Notes: generated from the letters alone by a model not told the origin. A stretch of 64,000 nt of DNA from Philhelius pedissequus (GCA_910595825.1 OU343161.1:32906525-32970524), one strand, 5' to 3'; counted from the stretch's first letter, positions 9,831-22,299 are shown. A program made the numbers and translations.

Positions 9831-10446
9831 TATAAAAATGAATGTTTGTATGTATTCTGTTTTCCTTACCAAAGTTGTTGTGCATGAGCCAGGGAAGGGA
9901 AAAAAAGCGGAAAACTTTTGAACTTAAACATTTTATTTCAAGAAGAGTATCTTTTTCAACTAAAAGTAAATTTGAATTAGAAATAAAATATTTCATTAGA
10001 TTAGAAATTTCTATTAATATTGAAAATGTGCAATGTGCATATCATAAGGAATTGATCATCATATGATAGCTCCAGCAATAAGCAGGGCAAATAGCTAAGT
10101 AGAAAGATATGCTTATTTTGACACAGTTCCAAATCTTTTAAGAACCAAATTTGAATGTACATGAGCCAAAGAAGGTTTCTGAGTTGGTACGACCGATTTT
10201 CGACAGATAGCGCAACTGTCATTCCAATGTCATTCTAATGTAAATTCTGATATTGGGTTTTCCTGCATCCAGTGTACATCGAGTGTAAATTGAGTCTAAA
10301 AGAATATCAGTTGACTCAATTCAAAAAAAAAAATATATATAGCGAAACAAATGAAATTATTCTGATTGGCACGAGCGAAAGATTCTTGCTATGCATTCAC
10401 TATAGTTGCAAATAGCCTTTTATGAAATTATTCTATTATTGATTGT
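9831..10446. other. Intergenic AT-rich
   Basis: No convincing gene. The short open frames on both strands are AT-rich and unlike any family I recognise. Confidence 0.4.
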
Positions 10447-11507
10447 GTTTTTACTTGCGATTATAGGTACTATATAAGGCAAGTTATTCATTCGTCGAAA
10501 AAAACAGTTTTGAGATAGCAATCAAACATGACATTACGACGATAGCGAAGACGAAAAAAGATGGTCTAAAAATTCTGTCCGTCTGCATGACAGATAGACT
10601 GACAGACTGACAGCTTGACAGACTGACAGACTGACAGACTGACAGACTGACAGACTGACAGACTGACAGACTGACAGACTGACAGACTGACAGACTGACA
10701 GACTGACAGACTGACAGACTGACAGACTGACAGACTGACAGACTGACAGACTGACAGACTGACAGACTGACAGACTGACAGACTGACAGACTGACAGACT
10801 GACAGACTGACAGACTGACAGACTGACAGACTGACAGACTGACAGACTGACAGACTGACAGACTGACAGACTGACAGACTGACAGACAAACAGACTGACA
10901 GACTGACAGACTGACAGACTGACAGACTGACAGACTGACAGACTGACAGACTGACAGACTGACAGACTGACAGACTGACAGACTGACAGACTGACAGACT
11001 GACATACTGACAGACTGACAGACTGACAGACTGACAGACTGACAGACTGACAGACTGACAGACTGACAGACTGACAGACTGACAGACTGACAGACTGACA
11101 GACTGACAGACTGACAGACTGACAGACTGACAGACTGACAGACTGACAGACTGACAGACTGACAGACTGACAGACTGACAGACTGACAGACTGACAGAAT
11201 GACAGACTGACAGACTGACAGACTGACAGACTGACAGACTGACAGACTGACAGACTGACAGACTGACAGACTGACAGACTGACAGACTGACAGACTGACA
11301 GACTGACAGACTGACAGACTGACAGACTGACAGACTGACAGACTGACAGACTGACAGACTGACAGACTGACAGATGGACAGAATTTTTAGACCATCTTTT
11401 ACCGTCTTCGCTATCATCGTAATGTCATGTTTGATTGTTATCTCAAATCTTTTTTTATCGACGAATGCACAACTTGCCTTATAGTACCTATAATCGCAAG
11501 TAAAAAA
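10447..11507. mobile_element. Rep-A foldback copy with internal 8-bp satellite
   Basis: The left end (10447-10590) starts TTTTTACTTGCGATTATAGG and runs through GACATTACGACGATAGCGAA to ATGGTCTAAAAATTCTGTCC. The right end (11377-11507) is its reverse complement (GACAGAATTTTTAGACCAT ... ATAATCGCAAGTAAAAA). Between them is the octamer array. Single-orientation copies of the same arm occur at 12117 and 28558, where the sequence after the arm is only a short GTCTGTCAGTCTGTCC-like seed. The layout recalls Diptera mini-me elements, known for (GTCY)n proto-microsatellites; membership is inference. Confidence 0.8.
10591..11376. repeat. Octamer satellite (GACTGACA)n, ~780 bp
   Basis: About 97 head-to-tail copies of GACAGACT, with only a few variants (for example GACAGACAAACAGACT near 10885, GACATACT near 11003, GACAGAAT near 11197). 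Eight is not a multiple of three and the minus strand unit has no stop, so long meaningless Ser-Val-Cys-Gln frames arise; they are not genes. Confidence 0.97.
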
Positions 11508-12116
11508 GATGAAGAAAGAGTTTTTTTTATTCAAGTGCATTTAGGTAGTATTTCCACATATACCTATTGCACAGAATAAACTGGAGGAAAGCAATAATAT
11601 CTTTCAATACTATTGTTCGTGTAAGGGCGACATATTTTCACGCAATATTGTTGGCCAATATCATGAGCAATAATATTGCGTGGTATAAGGCCCGCATTAC
11701 ACTAATTATTTACAATAAACATTTTCATTGTCATTGATAAAATAAACTCGGTTTTTTCGATCTATAAATAATATACTTCATTCATTATTTCTTGGGTGTA
11801 ACAACGTACGCCGTGGCTAGGCTAGTTTTAAATAAAAAAGCGTTTTTTTTTTAAGAAAAAAATCCTTAAATCCAAAAATTTATCACCCACCGCCAAGAGT
11901 CGATTAACTATTCAAAGAAAGGTATTTTGCGATGCGGGATTTCATTACCAACCCGTAAAAAATACATTCTGTGGAACTCATAATGCATCATCACTTCATC
12001 AGCAAAACGGTCTATATGCACTCGATTTGATTGTGGCTTTTTAGGAATAAATGTTATAAGTATTACATTACGCAATCATAATTCATGTAAGATGTAAATA
12101 TCATTAAACGCTTTTC
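11508..12116. other. Intergenic with a ~86 bp foldback at 11618-11703
   Basis: GTGTAAGGGC (about 11619) pairs with GGCCCGCATTACAC (about 11689-11702), and inside it CACGCAATATT pairs with AATATTGCGTG. This is a tiny MITE-like hairpin. The rest is AT-rich and featureless. Confidence 0.5.
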
Positions 12117-12500
12117 TCTTTTTACTTGCGATTATAGGGACTATAAGGCAAGTTATGCATTCGTAAAAAAAATTATAACAATCAAATATGACATTAGGAT
12201 CATAGAGAAGCCTCAAAAAGTGATCGACAAAAAGTGCCTGTCTGTCAGTCTGTCCGTCTGTATGTATTTATAACGAGTTGCAGCCTAAACGGCTTAAGCG
12301 ATTACCTTCGAATTTGGTATATGCGATTCTTTTGCTATTCATCAGAGGGGAAATTGAAATTTAATTTTTTTTCGCTTAAAAATAACGGTACTTGCCATAT
12401 AACAGTTAAGGAAAATCTTAATTTTCCGGGAGAGAAAACGGCTCCAACCATTTTGATGAACATTTTTGAGAGAGAATTTTTTCGTTCATATACTATATGA
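12117..12500 (+). mobile_element. Rep-A dispersed repeat, single-orientation copy
   Basis: It starts CTTTTTACTTGCGATTATAG like the arm at 10447. It continues through the AAGTTATGCATTCG block and a short GTCTGTCAGTCTGTCC run, then AACGGCTTAAGCGATT and AATAACGGTACTTGCCATAT, blocks shared with 28700-28820. There is no coding capacity. Confidence 0.75.
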
Positions 12501-12684
12501 ACATTCATTTAATCTGAACCAAGTACATACTTTCGACATGTTATAACATGTCTTATTGGATTGCATACCATTCGGCCAACGATGTGTTTGTATTTGTGTA
12601 TCTATCTTCCTACTTCGTGAATTTTGACGTGCTATGACCTGTCCCATTGTATTGCATTGCATGAGGGCCGAAAGTTTGGAAGTA

Positions 12685-13980
12685 ACGGGTTATCCATTTT
12701 GCGGTTTCAAAAGTAAACGTAAATAAAACACATATAAAATATTTTTGTTCATGATATTTCGTTTATATTAAAAAGTTTGAACGTTGACATTATGTGTGAA
12801 ACACTACGTCATTTAAATAAACACCACGAGAATTGTTGCAAGTATTGAATATTTTGAGGTAATTTTCGACCACTTTTTGACACATATTGGGCGGTATCTC
12901 AACCATAACTTGACGAAAGTTGGTTTTCAAGTGCCGAAGAATTAAAGGTTTATCTGCATAAACACGGTCTTTCGCGTAGCCACAAAAAAAAGTCCAGCGG
13001 TGTCAAATCGCATGATCTTGGTGGCCAGTTAATATCGCCACGACGAGAAATTACGCGGCCAGGAAATGTCTCTTGCAATAAAGCCATATTCGCTCGACTT
13101 GTGTGGCATGTGGCACAGTCTTGTTGAAACCACATATTGTCCAAGTCGTATTCTTCAATAGCAGGCAAAAAAAGTCGGTTATCATATGACCATAACGCTC
13201 CGAATTGACGGTGAAAATCATTCCTTCGTGGTTTCGAAGAAGTAAGGTCCAATCACCCCTCCGGACCCAAGAGCGCCACAAACAGCGACTTTTGTGGATG
13301 TAATGGCCGCTCTTCAATTACTTGAGGATTATCAGAACCCCAAATACGACAATTTTGTTTATCAACATAACCACCTAGTGAGAAATGTGCTTCTTCGCTG
13401 AAGAAAATTTTGTTCGAAAAATCGCCGTCCACCGCCTGTTGTTCAAGCACCCATTCGACGTATCTACGATGTTGTGAATGGTCAGGTGGCTTCAGTTGTT
13501 GTGTGAGCTGGACTTTATATGGATGTAGGTGTAGATCCAAAAGCAAAATATGCCAGAATATGTCGTAAGACAGTCCTAATTCCTGAGAACGACGAGGAAT
13601 CGACACATTCGGCTCTTCGGTAATACCTTCATTTACGGCAGCGATATTTTCAGTGGTACGAGCGAAACGATGATGCACAGGCCTTACAATATCTGTAACC
13701 AATCCAGTCTGTTCAAATTTCTTCACAATTTTGCCAATTGCTTGCGTAGTTGGACGATTATTTAAACCATTATCTCCTCTTAAAGCACGATATGTGGCTG
13801 TGGCAGAATCACCATTTTTGTAGTAGGTTTTAACAATTTGTATGCATTGTGCGATAGTAAAGCGATCCATTTTCGTAAATGTCAGACTTTCTGCTGAAAA
13901 AAAAAATTGGTTTAACAACTTAGTTTGACAGATGTCTAGATCAGCCATATACTTTTGAAACCGCGAAATGGATAACCATT
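12685..13980 (-). mobile_element. Mariner-superfamily element Mar-2
   Basis: The ends are ACGGGTTATCCATTTTGCGG after TA (12683-12684) and GGATAACCATT before TA (13981-13982). Length 1296 bp. It is the best preserved of the five copies; the transposase reads on the minus strand. Confidence 0.92.
12790..13870 (-). pseudogene. Mar-2 transposase, frameshifted
   Basis: From MDRFTIAQCIQIVKTYYKNG the frame is open for about 205 residues, covering the two helix-turn-helix segments (RPTTQAIGKIVKKFEQTG) and the first catalytic block, here FSEEAHFSLGG with Glu in place of Asp. An extra G near 13255 shifts the frame at GPEGVIGPY. The rest (WFQQDCATCHTSRANMALL, WPPRSCDLTPLDFFLW) follows in other frames. 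It cannot make an active protein. Confidence 0.88.
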
Positions 13981-16029
13981 TATTTCTTTCCATTTGCGAA
14001 TAGATCATGTCGTTATCGTTTGCTACCAACAAATGCCGAAAAAGAAGTTCTTATTCACCACAACTTACTATTAGTAGATTTTGAATACTAAAATACATTA
14101 TTGTAAGATAATAAACCTTTTTTATTCTCCATTTGTTATTCGGTATTCGGCTGAATGTTGTGAACTATTCGGCCGAATACCGAAACTCAAATATTTTGGC
14201 CGAATGCCGAACAGTGGCCGAATATTCGCGGCATCTCTAGTATGTTGGTACATGACATTTTTTTTTGTTTTTATTGAAATGATTTTTCAATTAAAATAAA
14301 ATAAAAAAATTATTATTATTATTATTTTAAAACTAATCAAAAACAATTATTTTAAATTTTATAATAAAATATATATTAATAAAGTCTAAAAAATTGCATA
14401 CCAAAATTTCCAAAAAATATTGGTTCGAAAAAACTAAAACTAAAAAAACCAGGATTGCATCAAAATCCATCCTTCAATTTTCGAGATACTTTTTTTTATA
14501 ATTTTCATTGATCGTTGACATCTAATCGCGCTCTATGATTTTTTACGAAAAACCGATTAAAGTGATTGTTATAGTACTTTTTTTTATAAGTTTAAAAAAC
14601 GATTTTTAATCTCCTATACACCATTCACTTTCATTATATGCATATGCATGTACCTACTTAAATACCTAGGTTCCATCTAAATGGGTAGGTACATGCATTC
14701 AACAATTCATAATGCTTAAAATCAAGGTAATCTTACCTACATCGGCTTTAAACCTCCATAACTAGACTTCCTTCCTATACCTTCTAATAGAGTCAGTGTT
14801 TAGCTACACTAAATTTGGTAGCTAAAAGAGCAAGTTCGTACGATCCCGTCGTGGATGTTATTTTCTAATACAAACACATAGCTATGCTAAGTTTAATTTC
14901 AATTTTCAGTTCTCAGTATCATTATATCAGTTAGTCATTAATTTGCAGTCATCAGATCCGGTAACTCTACTTATTTTTGTTGTTAATTGTGAGCATTTAA
15001 TTTATACGTTCTGATTTTAGATTGTTCTGCAAAATGTTCACTATGATTAGAGAATCCGAAGACAATTATTGCAAAATTACAGTTTTTACGGGACCGTACT
15101 TCTTTATATAGGTAGTACTTCAATGAAATAGATATAATATTATTTTAATGGAAACTGCCAGAAGCTGCTGAAGGTGTTCAAATTAACTTAGCTGAAGTTT
15201 CTTTTGTGTTAAAGGTTTGAGTGCATTTGTTCGATACTTATAATATGTAAATCAGCTAAATTATAAAATTAAATTTGTCAACAACTTATAAATTCAAAAA
15301 AAAAAACAAGGAACAAGGAATAAAACAATGGTAAGCGTTTTTCTTTGAACTTCTTTTCTTAGTACATATACCTATGTAAATGAAGTACAATATTTTTAAT
15401 TAGTACACATAGTAGCTACCTACTTTTGAACGAATAAAAAAAATTGATGGGAAACAAAATTTTATTCTCAGAAAAAATCATCGTGGTGAATTAAAATTTT
15501 TTTGATTCGGTCAGTACAGATTCTTTGCAATATAACAACGCGGAAAAGTGACAAATGACAATTATATGACTACATTATGCGTAAGCACATCACACAATAC
15601 AAAAATCAAACCTAAATGCAAAACAGTAGTTTGTACCTTTTTTTTACAAATCAATTATTTTTGTAAAAATTTTATTTGGTAGGTATATGGAATATGAAAC
15701 TTGTTCAACTACACAGAATGACGCCATATCGAAGCGACGACGCATGTACAATTACAGAACGAACGCGTTGTGTGTGGTGAATTAAACACTGATAAATCAA
15801 CATGTTCGCCATTAACGGTGAAAATCTATCAGTACTTTCATGTTTTAACTCTTACTTTTTACTTGCGATATAGGTACTATAGGTACGGTGACCATCCGTC
15901 CGTATTTCCCGGGACAGTCCCGTATTACGCTCGACTCTCCCAGGAAAATTTTAAGAAAACCCGGGACGTACAACTGTCACGTATTTTATTATTTAAATAA
16001 CGTTAAAGAATTTAACAATTTTATTTTCA
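13981..16029. other. Intergenic AT-rich, 2 kb
   Basis: No gene recognised. It holds one copy of the conserved 30-bp core (14828-14857, GAGCAAGTTCGTACGATCCC), a 32-bp scrap of the Rep-A end (about 15855-15886) directly followed by a GC-richer block with CCCGGGACAGTCCCG (about 15908-15922), which may be the end of another transposon, and an AT-rich remainder. Confidence 0.5.
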
Positions 16030-17865
16030 ATAATTTAAATATGTGTTTAATATTTGTATGTCTTTATGTCGCTCTAAAGTTACTACCCTAATACTCGTAT
16101 GTTCAAGCACAGTGCGAGCGTTGGGAAAGTAGGGAAGGATACAGGAATAGGAGATACCGATGCACATTGGATTTGAATTTTTGAATATCAAAATGGGATG
16201 GGAAAACAGAGCCGGGTAAAGTATTCCACATTCACGTTGTACGGCTAAGGAAAGAATCTCTGTACTTAATAGTACGTCCGAAGTTAGGCTCAAGGGTAGA
16301 CTGATGAGCACTCCTAGAAGCGCGAGTATTATGGTTGAACATTTTAAGTGGAGGAATGGAACTGGCTATTTCGCTAGAACATTGCTTATAAAAATAACGA
16401 TAAAGTAATGAGAGACATATTACAATACGACGGTGTTCAAAAGATGTAAATGTTTCCACTATAGTTCTATCGCATATCATTCTTAGAGCTCTATTTTGGA
16501 TTCTGTCTAAACGATTCAAATGAGTTTTGGGAGCTCCTGCCCAAATCTGCGAGTTATACTCCAGGGTTGGACGAATGAAGGCCTTATAGATTTCATCTTT
16601 ATCAGACGGGTAGAAGAATTTCTTGCACCTTCGAAGAAAGCCCAAACACTTTGCAGCATTTTTGGCGACATCGAATATGTGGTCGTTACACAAGAGGTGG
16701 TCTGTGATGCACATGCCAAGGACTGAAAGCTGATCGGTTTCTGCAATGCAAATACCGGTCATGGATAGCGGCATGGGGGTGGGTTCTGCTTTAACGACAG
16801 AAGACAGCATTGAGTTTTTTAAACATTAAATTCTGCAAGGTCTTGCAATGCTATCGAGATCAAAATTTAATGAGCTAATCATACGCTGACGCTGCCGTTG
16901 CAGTTCCACATCCGAAGAACAAGGAAGTGAATCTGCAAACGGATATGATAAGCTGAGGGTACTATCGTCAGCAAAACAATTAAGTGGATTAGAAGTTCCA
17001 GATAAGAGATCATTAATAAAAATGAGAAAGAGGGTCGGAGACAGTACGGAGCCCTGGGGCACATCAGCATTTATTTTGTGAATGTCAGCCTTGAAACCGT
17101 CTAATACAAATTGAATTTAACGGTCCGAAAGGTAATTTCTAATCCAACGAATAAGAGATTCATCGATACCAAATGCATGCATTTTCGATAAGAGAGCCTA
17201 ATGCCAAACACTATCAAATGGTTTTGAAATATCAAACGCAATAATCTTACTTTCTCCAAAACGCTGTAAAGATTTGTGCCTCTGTTCAGTGAGATATACG
17301 CTCCTAAGTACTGGAGGAGTCATAACACTTTCCGGCAGCGTCAAATTAACATCAAACTGCGCTGCAAGCAAATTGGCTTTTTCACGCGAGCTGTCAAAAG
17401 GGGTGTCATTAAAGACGTGAGGATAATGGAAAACAATACATTGAATGGAGTCGGACAGAGCATCAAATTCGTTAAAATTTGAATTTCTGTCCAAATTTGG
17501 AACCCGATAAATGAAACACGTGTGAATGATGCGCTTGTTTACCGAGAATTTAAACCACATGAAATTAAAATTTGTGTTTGAGCACAAATCATATTGTGAT
17601 TGAAGTTGGTACGCGACATCGTTTCCTGTAATACTGCGAGACCATGGTGGGAAAAGATTAATGGCACTAAGTTATACCCAAACAGATAAAATTCCGATTG
17701 ATCAGAATTTTCACATATTTGGGTCTCACTCAGTGCCAAAGCAGCTGGTCTGATTTTAACAGTGTGGACATACGCGGCACAAACATTTTTCCTTAGCCCG
17801 CGAATATTGGTATAATCGACTATAAATACAACAACCATTTTAAAATTCAAAAATAAATAAAACAC
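16030..17865 (-). mobile_element. Jockey-like LINE, copy 2, internally deleted
   Basis: On the minus strand, an endonuclease N-terminal piece (17865-17640: NIRGLRKN, AALALSETQICEN) is followed by linker (17587-17300), RT motif A (IIAFDISKPFDSVWH), motif B/C (PQGSVLSPTLFLIFINDLL, CFADDSTLSLSYPF) and the C-terminal domain (16810-16232: LGMCITDHLLCNDHI, IWAGAPKTHLNRLDRIQNRA). Most of the endonuclease and the RT fingers are deleted near 17290-17310 and 17600. It shares nucleotide blocks with 1-965. Confidence 0.85.
16232..17062 (-). pseudogene. RT palm and C-terminal domain of Jockey-like copy 2
   Basis: The catalytic FADD is intact in this copy, and the C-terminal domain is open for 192 residues, ending in the family motif YRDSFLSRTT. 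A frameshift near 16820 divides the two parts. Downstream, the next frame gives LWNLLPASVF-like sequence, so the true C-terminus lies around 16110. Confidence 0.8.
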
Positions 17866-18711
17866 CAGTCAGTCGATTACCTAGAGTTATTGTTTCCTCT
17901 AAATTTCAATTTGAACTTTTCAATAACAAATTGTCACTAGTGTTATGCCTTATTGACAATTTGTATTGATCCGCCCCTGGTTAAATAGAAAAAAGCAAAC
18001 AATAATTCATCCGACGTTATACTAACCTAATCAATGCATGCACTACGTGATAAGCTTCACACATTACATACAATGATTAAGCTAATACAACTGGAGAAGT
18101 GGTAAGGAAAAGGAAGGAATTACCGATTTTTGCACTTGCTGTTTGTTTTTCTTTTTCAGCTTTGTAATTGTGTAGGTATGTATGAATATGTATATTATTT
18201 TAATGTGGACACTGATCACTGAATATTGTTATCAGGCTAGGTTTTTCTTTATTGTTTTTATCTGATTTAGGGTGGATATTTATTTTTGTGGTACATAATA
18301 TTATTGCACGGATATTGATTTGGGCTATTTTTTCTTTTATTTATTGGGTAATTGGGAGCTTGAAAAAGATTTAACACATATTATTGAACAACACAAGACA
18401 CTTCTTATTTATTTTAAGCAAATTCACTTTTCCGAGCACTCCCCAAAAAAGTGCAGAGGTGCAGTCGATGGGATGCTACTTGGTACTCAAAGTTCTCTAC
18501 TCTAACATTCTTATTCTGCTGGTGAGCAGTGCTGTCGTTTCAGAAAAGTCCAAAGCAGTACATTCAAAAAAATGTTGCATAATTTTTGGACAAAAGCAAT
18601 ACGCATATAATTTTTTTTAAATTCATATTTATTTATTTTGTTAATTCTTTCTTTGTAACAAAAAATAAACTAAGATACATATCTACTTTATCTATTTTAG
18701 CTTTTTAAATA
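17866..18711. other. Intergenic AT-rich
   Basis: No gene or clear repeat. Two short plus-strand frames at 18320-18620 have no recognisable family. Confidence 0.4.
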
Positions 18712-19608
18712 CAGTACGTTCTCGATTAACGCAACTCCTCGATTTTCGCATTAGCTGAATTAATATCATTGTTGACGCAGTAATCGCAACCCTTCAAAAA
18801 AATTGACTCAATAAGTGCAACTTTTGTTTTTATATTCATTTCTTTATTTACACAGGTCCTTGGCTATACATATTTGTTTTTGTCTGTTGCATTACATTTT
18901 GTCTCGGCAGTTATTTTACCGCTAATTACTACTTTTGAGTGGTGTTACGATGAAGTTGTGAATGTACATCATATTATGTATCTATACAATACAAAATTTT
19001 CTTGTTAGTTTAATGAATTTTGCTCAGTAATCAGTCGCTGGTGTGTTTTAAAAAAACAATGGTTTAAAAAAAAAAAAAAAATTAGGAAAATAATTAAAAA
19101 AAACTATGCCGTGAATTATAAATCTACAATCAGCAAAATAAAGCGAAAAGAGGGTGCAATAAGAAATTTTGCTTCTTTTGCTGAATGTGGACCTGGAAAA
19201 AGAGTTACATAAAAAGGTGGTGATTGGTGAATATCCTAAGATCGAAAAGGCTTTGTATAAGTGGTTCCTAAATCAAAGTCGAGAAATGGCGATTTTAAAA
19301 AATCAGAACAAAAATGTCTAATTTTTTCCAAAGAAAATAATTATACGAGTAGCTATATACAGAGAACTAAACAAATGTAATTATATACTTATATCGTAAT
19401 GAATTAACTTAGTTTTCTTTTGTTTCTTATTATTTTTGTTATTGAATAAAAATTTGTTGCATTAAATAAATGATATAAGTGCTGGTCTTCTGATTTTCGC
19501 TTTTCATCTCGAATTGAGCCTAACCAAATCTTTACTCAATTATTGCAACAACCTCGGTCATTGCAAGCACCCTTGTTTTAATTAGTTGCGATAATCGAGA
19601 ATGCACTG
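18712..19608. mobile_element. Pogo/Tigger-like element 1, non-autonomous
   Basis: The termini CAGTACGTTCTCGATTAACG and, inverted, CAGTGCATTCTCGATTATCG are flanked by TA duplications (18710-18711 and 19609-19610). CAGT plus CTCGATTAACGC is typical of Tigger/pogo ends. Inside, broken plus-strand frames give NYKSTISKIKRKEGA and IGEYPKIEKALYKWF (19110-19310), the CENP-B-type DNA-binding region of pogo transposases. The catalytic domain is absent. Confidence 0.85.
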
Positions 19609-19888
19609 TATATGTAGAAGAACACGCAAGCATTATGTAAACTATAAGCCTCTTAGTTTAATTGATTAGTCTTATTTTAACATTAAATTGGTTAATAATT
19701 TCACTTCTGTTTTAAGAAATGGGAACATTTTTTTTAATTTTTGATAAAAATATATATGTTATAATAAAAATATCGCAGTTAATTTCAATTCAAATTTATG
19801 AATTCTAAAAACGCAATTAATATGTAATTTTAGAACAAGAATATTTTGAACACAAAATTATATTTTAAATTCAGCTTAATAGTAATAA

Positions 19889-21143
19889 AATTGAATTGAC
19901 TGTTTCGGTTTCAAAAGTATGGGGCTGGAATTCGACATCTGTCAAACTAAGTTTTTGAACCAATTTATTTTTCAGTTGAAAGTCTAACATTTACGAAAAT
20001 GGATCGCTTAACTATCGCACAACGCATACAAATTGTTATAACCTACTACAAAAATGGTGATTCTGCCACAGCCACATATCGTGGTTTAAGAGGAGATTAT
20101 GGTTGAAATAATCGTCCAACTACGCAAGCAGTTGGCAAAATTGTGAAGAAATTTGAAGAGACTGGATTGGTTACAGATATTGTAAGGCATGTGCATCATC
20201 GTTTCGTTCGCCACTGAAAATATCGCTGCTGTAAATGAAAGTGTTGCCGAAGGCCCGAATGTGGTTCTTAGGAACTAGGACTGTCTTACGGCACATTATG
20301 GCGTATTTTACATTTGGATCTACACCTACATCCATATAAAGTCCAGCTCACACAACAACAGAAGCCAGCTGACCATTCACAAATTCGTAGATACTTCGAA
20401 TGGATGCTTGAATAACAGGCGGTGGACGGCGATTTTTCGAACAAAATTTTCTTCAGCGACGAAGCACATTTCTCACTCGTTGGGTATGTTAATAAACAAA
20501 ATTGTCGTATTTGGGGTTCTGAAAATCCTCAAGTAATTGAAGAGAGGCCATAACATCCACAAGAAGTCATTGTTTGGGGCGCTCTTTGGTCCAGAGGTTT
20601 GATTGGACCTTACTTCTTCGAAAATGACGATGGAAAGACTGTCACCGTCAATTAGGAGCGTTATGGTCATATGATAACCCACTTTTTTTTGCCTGCTATT
20701 GAAGAATACGACTTGGAGAATATGTGGTTTCCACAAGACGGTGCCACATGCCCCACCTCGAGCGAATATGGCTTTATTGCAAAAGACATTTCTTGGCCGC
20801 GTAATTTTTCGTCGTGGCGATATCATCTGGCCACCAAGATTATGCGATTTGACACCGCTGGACTTTTTTTTGTGCGGCTACGCGAAAAGCCGTGTTTATG
20901 CAGATAAACCTTTTACTCTTGAGCGCTTGAAAATGAACATTCGTCAAATTATAGCTGAGATACCGCCCAATATGTGTCAAAAAGTGATCGAAAATTACCT
21001 CAAAAGAATCGATGCTAGCAACAATTCGCGTGGTGGTCATATAAATGATGCTGTGTTTCACACATAATGAAAAAGAAATATCAAAATATTTGATATGTGT
21101 TTTATTTACGTTTATTTTTGAAACCGCAAAATGGATAACCCGT
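19889..21143 (+). mobile_element. Mariner-superfamily element Mar-3 (5' end damaged)
   Basis: The right end GGATAACCCGT is followed by TA (21144). At the left only GGTTTCAAAAGTATGGGGCTGG of the terminal region is recognisable (from about 19907), so the outer ~16 bp are lost or replaced. It shares two deletions and a stop with Mar-4 (29.8 kb) and the same right-hand flank, so both descend from a single insertion. Confidence 0.88.
20000..21067 (+). pseudogene. Mar-3 transposase, broken
   Basis: It starts MDRLTIAQRIQIVITYYKNG and is open to a stop at about 20104, with deletions around 20208 and 20270 and an in-frame TAA near 20412. The first catalytic block keeps Asp (FSDEAHF). The C-terminal 122 residues (20699-21067, WRICGFHKTVPH to HINDAVFHT) are open, though frame-shifted at the second catalytic block. 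Confidence 0.85.
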
Positions 21144-21870
21144 TAGATTTTAATTCTAGTAATTTTGGAATCATTATCACTATCTTTATTAGAATCGAGA
21201 ACAATTTTCTTCTTGATGACTTAAAGTAGGACATTTTGCTAAGACTCGTGATTTCACAACTTTAGTGCAAAAATACAATCCCAATTAACCGAATATAGGA
21301 GGCTTTACATGTATCTTCATCCTCATCTGCGTCGACATCTGCAAAAAAAGAGTAAACAAAATTAAATGCACGACTGGATCGCACGAACTTGCTTTTCTAT
21401 ATACATATACAAATTTCATTATTTTGTTCTAAAATAAATTGGTATGACAATATTAAATATTTAATAATATAAACTTAAAAACAAAAGATTAAATCTGTTT
21501 AATTAAAGAACAAATAATTCAAAATTCTGAAATAAATTCTTAAACTAATTTGAGCTAAAAAAAAGTACGCCATTTTATTTCTTGGATAAATTTGAATTTA
21601 TGAAAAAAAAAATTTTTAATCTGTCTGTTTTTGAGAAAAAAAGTTTTTTTTTAAACTTTCTGAAAATATTTAAAAAAAATTCAAAAACGCATATACATAG
21701 GTATTCAGAAAATACAAATAAATATAATTTTTGAAAAAAATTTAACGAGTAGTTTTCGAACAATTAATTTAAATATTGGTACGCGGTATAATTTGGGCAA
21801 CCTAAACCTATATTTTTGTGAAATTTTGAAAGAATCGGTTAAGCCATTTATGAGATAGTCGAAAGCATAA

Positions 21871-21916
21871 AATACGGTCCTATGGAAAGTACCGTTACTT
21901 TCCATAGGACCGTATT
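21871..21916. repeat. Perfect 21-bp palindrome, 4-nt loop
   Basis: AATACGGTCCTATGGAAAGTA (21871-21891) is followed by CCGT and then its exact reverse complement (21896-21916). The other arm of the large inverted duplication has this sequence only once, so the second half is a local inverted duplication in the left arm. Confidence 0.95.
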
Positions 21917-22086
21917 TGTTGCTTTTAGATATTTTTTGCTTAAATATTTTTCTAATTTTTTTTCAACTATATGATCGGTCGTAGCTAAAAACCCACACTG
22001 ATTTTTTTTATCAAAATCGTTAGAGCTGTTTCCGAGTAAGATCGGTTTGAACGTGCAAAATATTGCACAATAATATTGGCTATTGG

Positions 22087-22299
22087 CCCTAGACGTCAAT
22101 ATTTTTCCAATAATTATTAATTAACTCACTCGTGGGGATGTTCACTACTCGAAAATTTAAAATTAACTAAGCAAATTTTTTAAATATCACAGCGTTTTGA
22201 TTTTACACAATATATTGCACAACCTTCCAATATGATCTACAGATGAACAATAATATTGCACAATATAAAATATTGTGCAATAATATTGAGCGTCTAGGG
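22087..22299. mobile_element. MITE with CCCTAGACG termini, 213 bp
   Basis: CCCTAGACGTCAATATT (22087) and inverted CCCTAGACGCTCAATATT (ending 22299) form the terminal repeats. ATTG occurs just outside both ends and may be the target duplication. The inside holds the perfect palindrome ATTGCACAATAT-AAA-ATATTGTGCAAT. Confidence 0.7.

Larger units (their letters stand above)
19903..22055 (+). repeat. Left arm of a ~2.15 kb inverted duplication
   Basis: The arm holds Mar-3 and 0.9 kb of its right flank. It is the reverse complement of 28822-31040, roughly 90-95 percent identical by eye over stretches I compared (for example 21567-21860 against 29300-29000). The outer break lies inside the mariner terminus; the inner break is next to a small MITE at 22087. 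Confidence 0.8.

Noticed and set aside
10591..11376. Regular short repeats as a CRISPR-like array
   Set aside because: The units are contiguous 8-mers without spacers, in a eukaryotic genome; it is a satellite.
10484..11540. Two long minus-strand frames (173 and 324 codons) of repeating SVCQSVSL
   Set aside because: They are produced by the stop-free octamer satellite; all frames read the same peptide in shifted register. Not genes.
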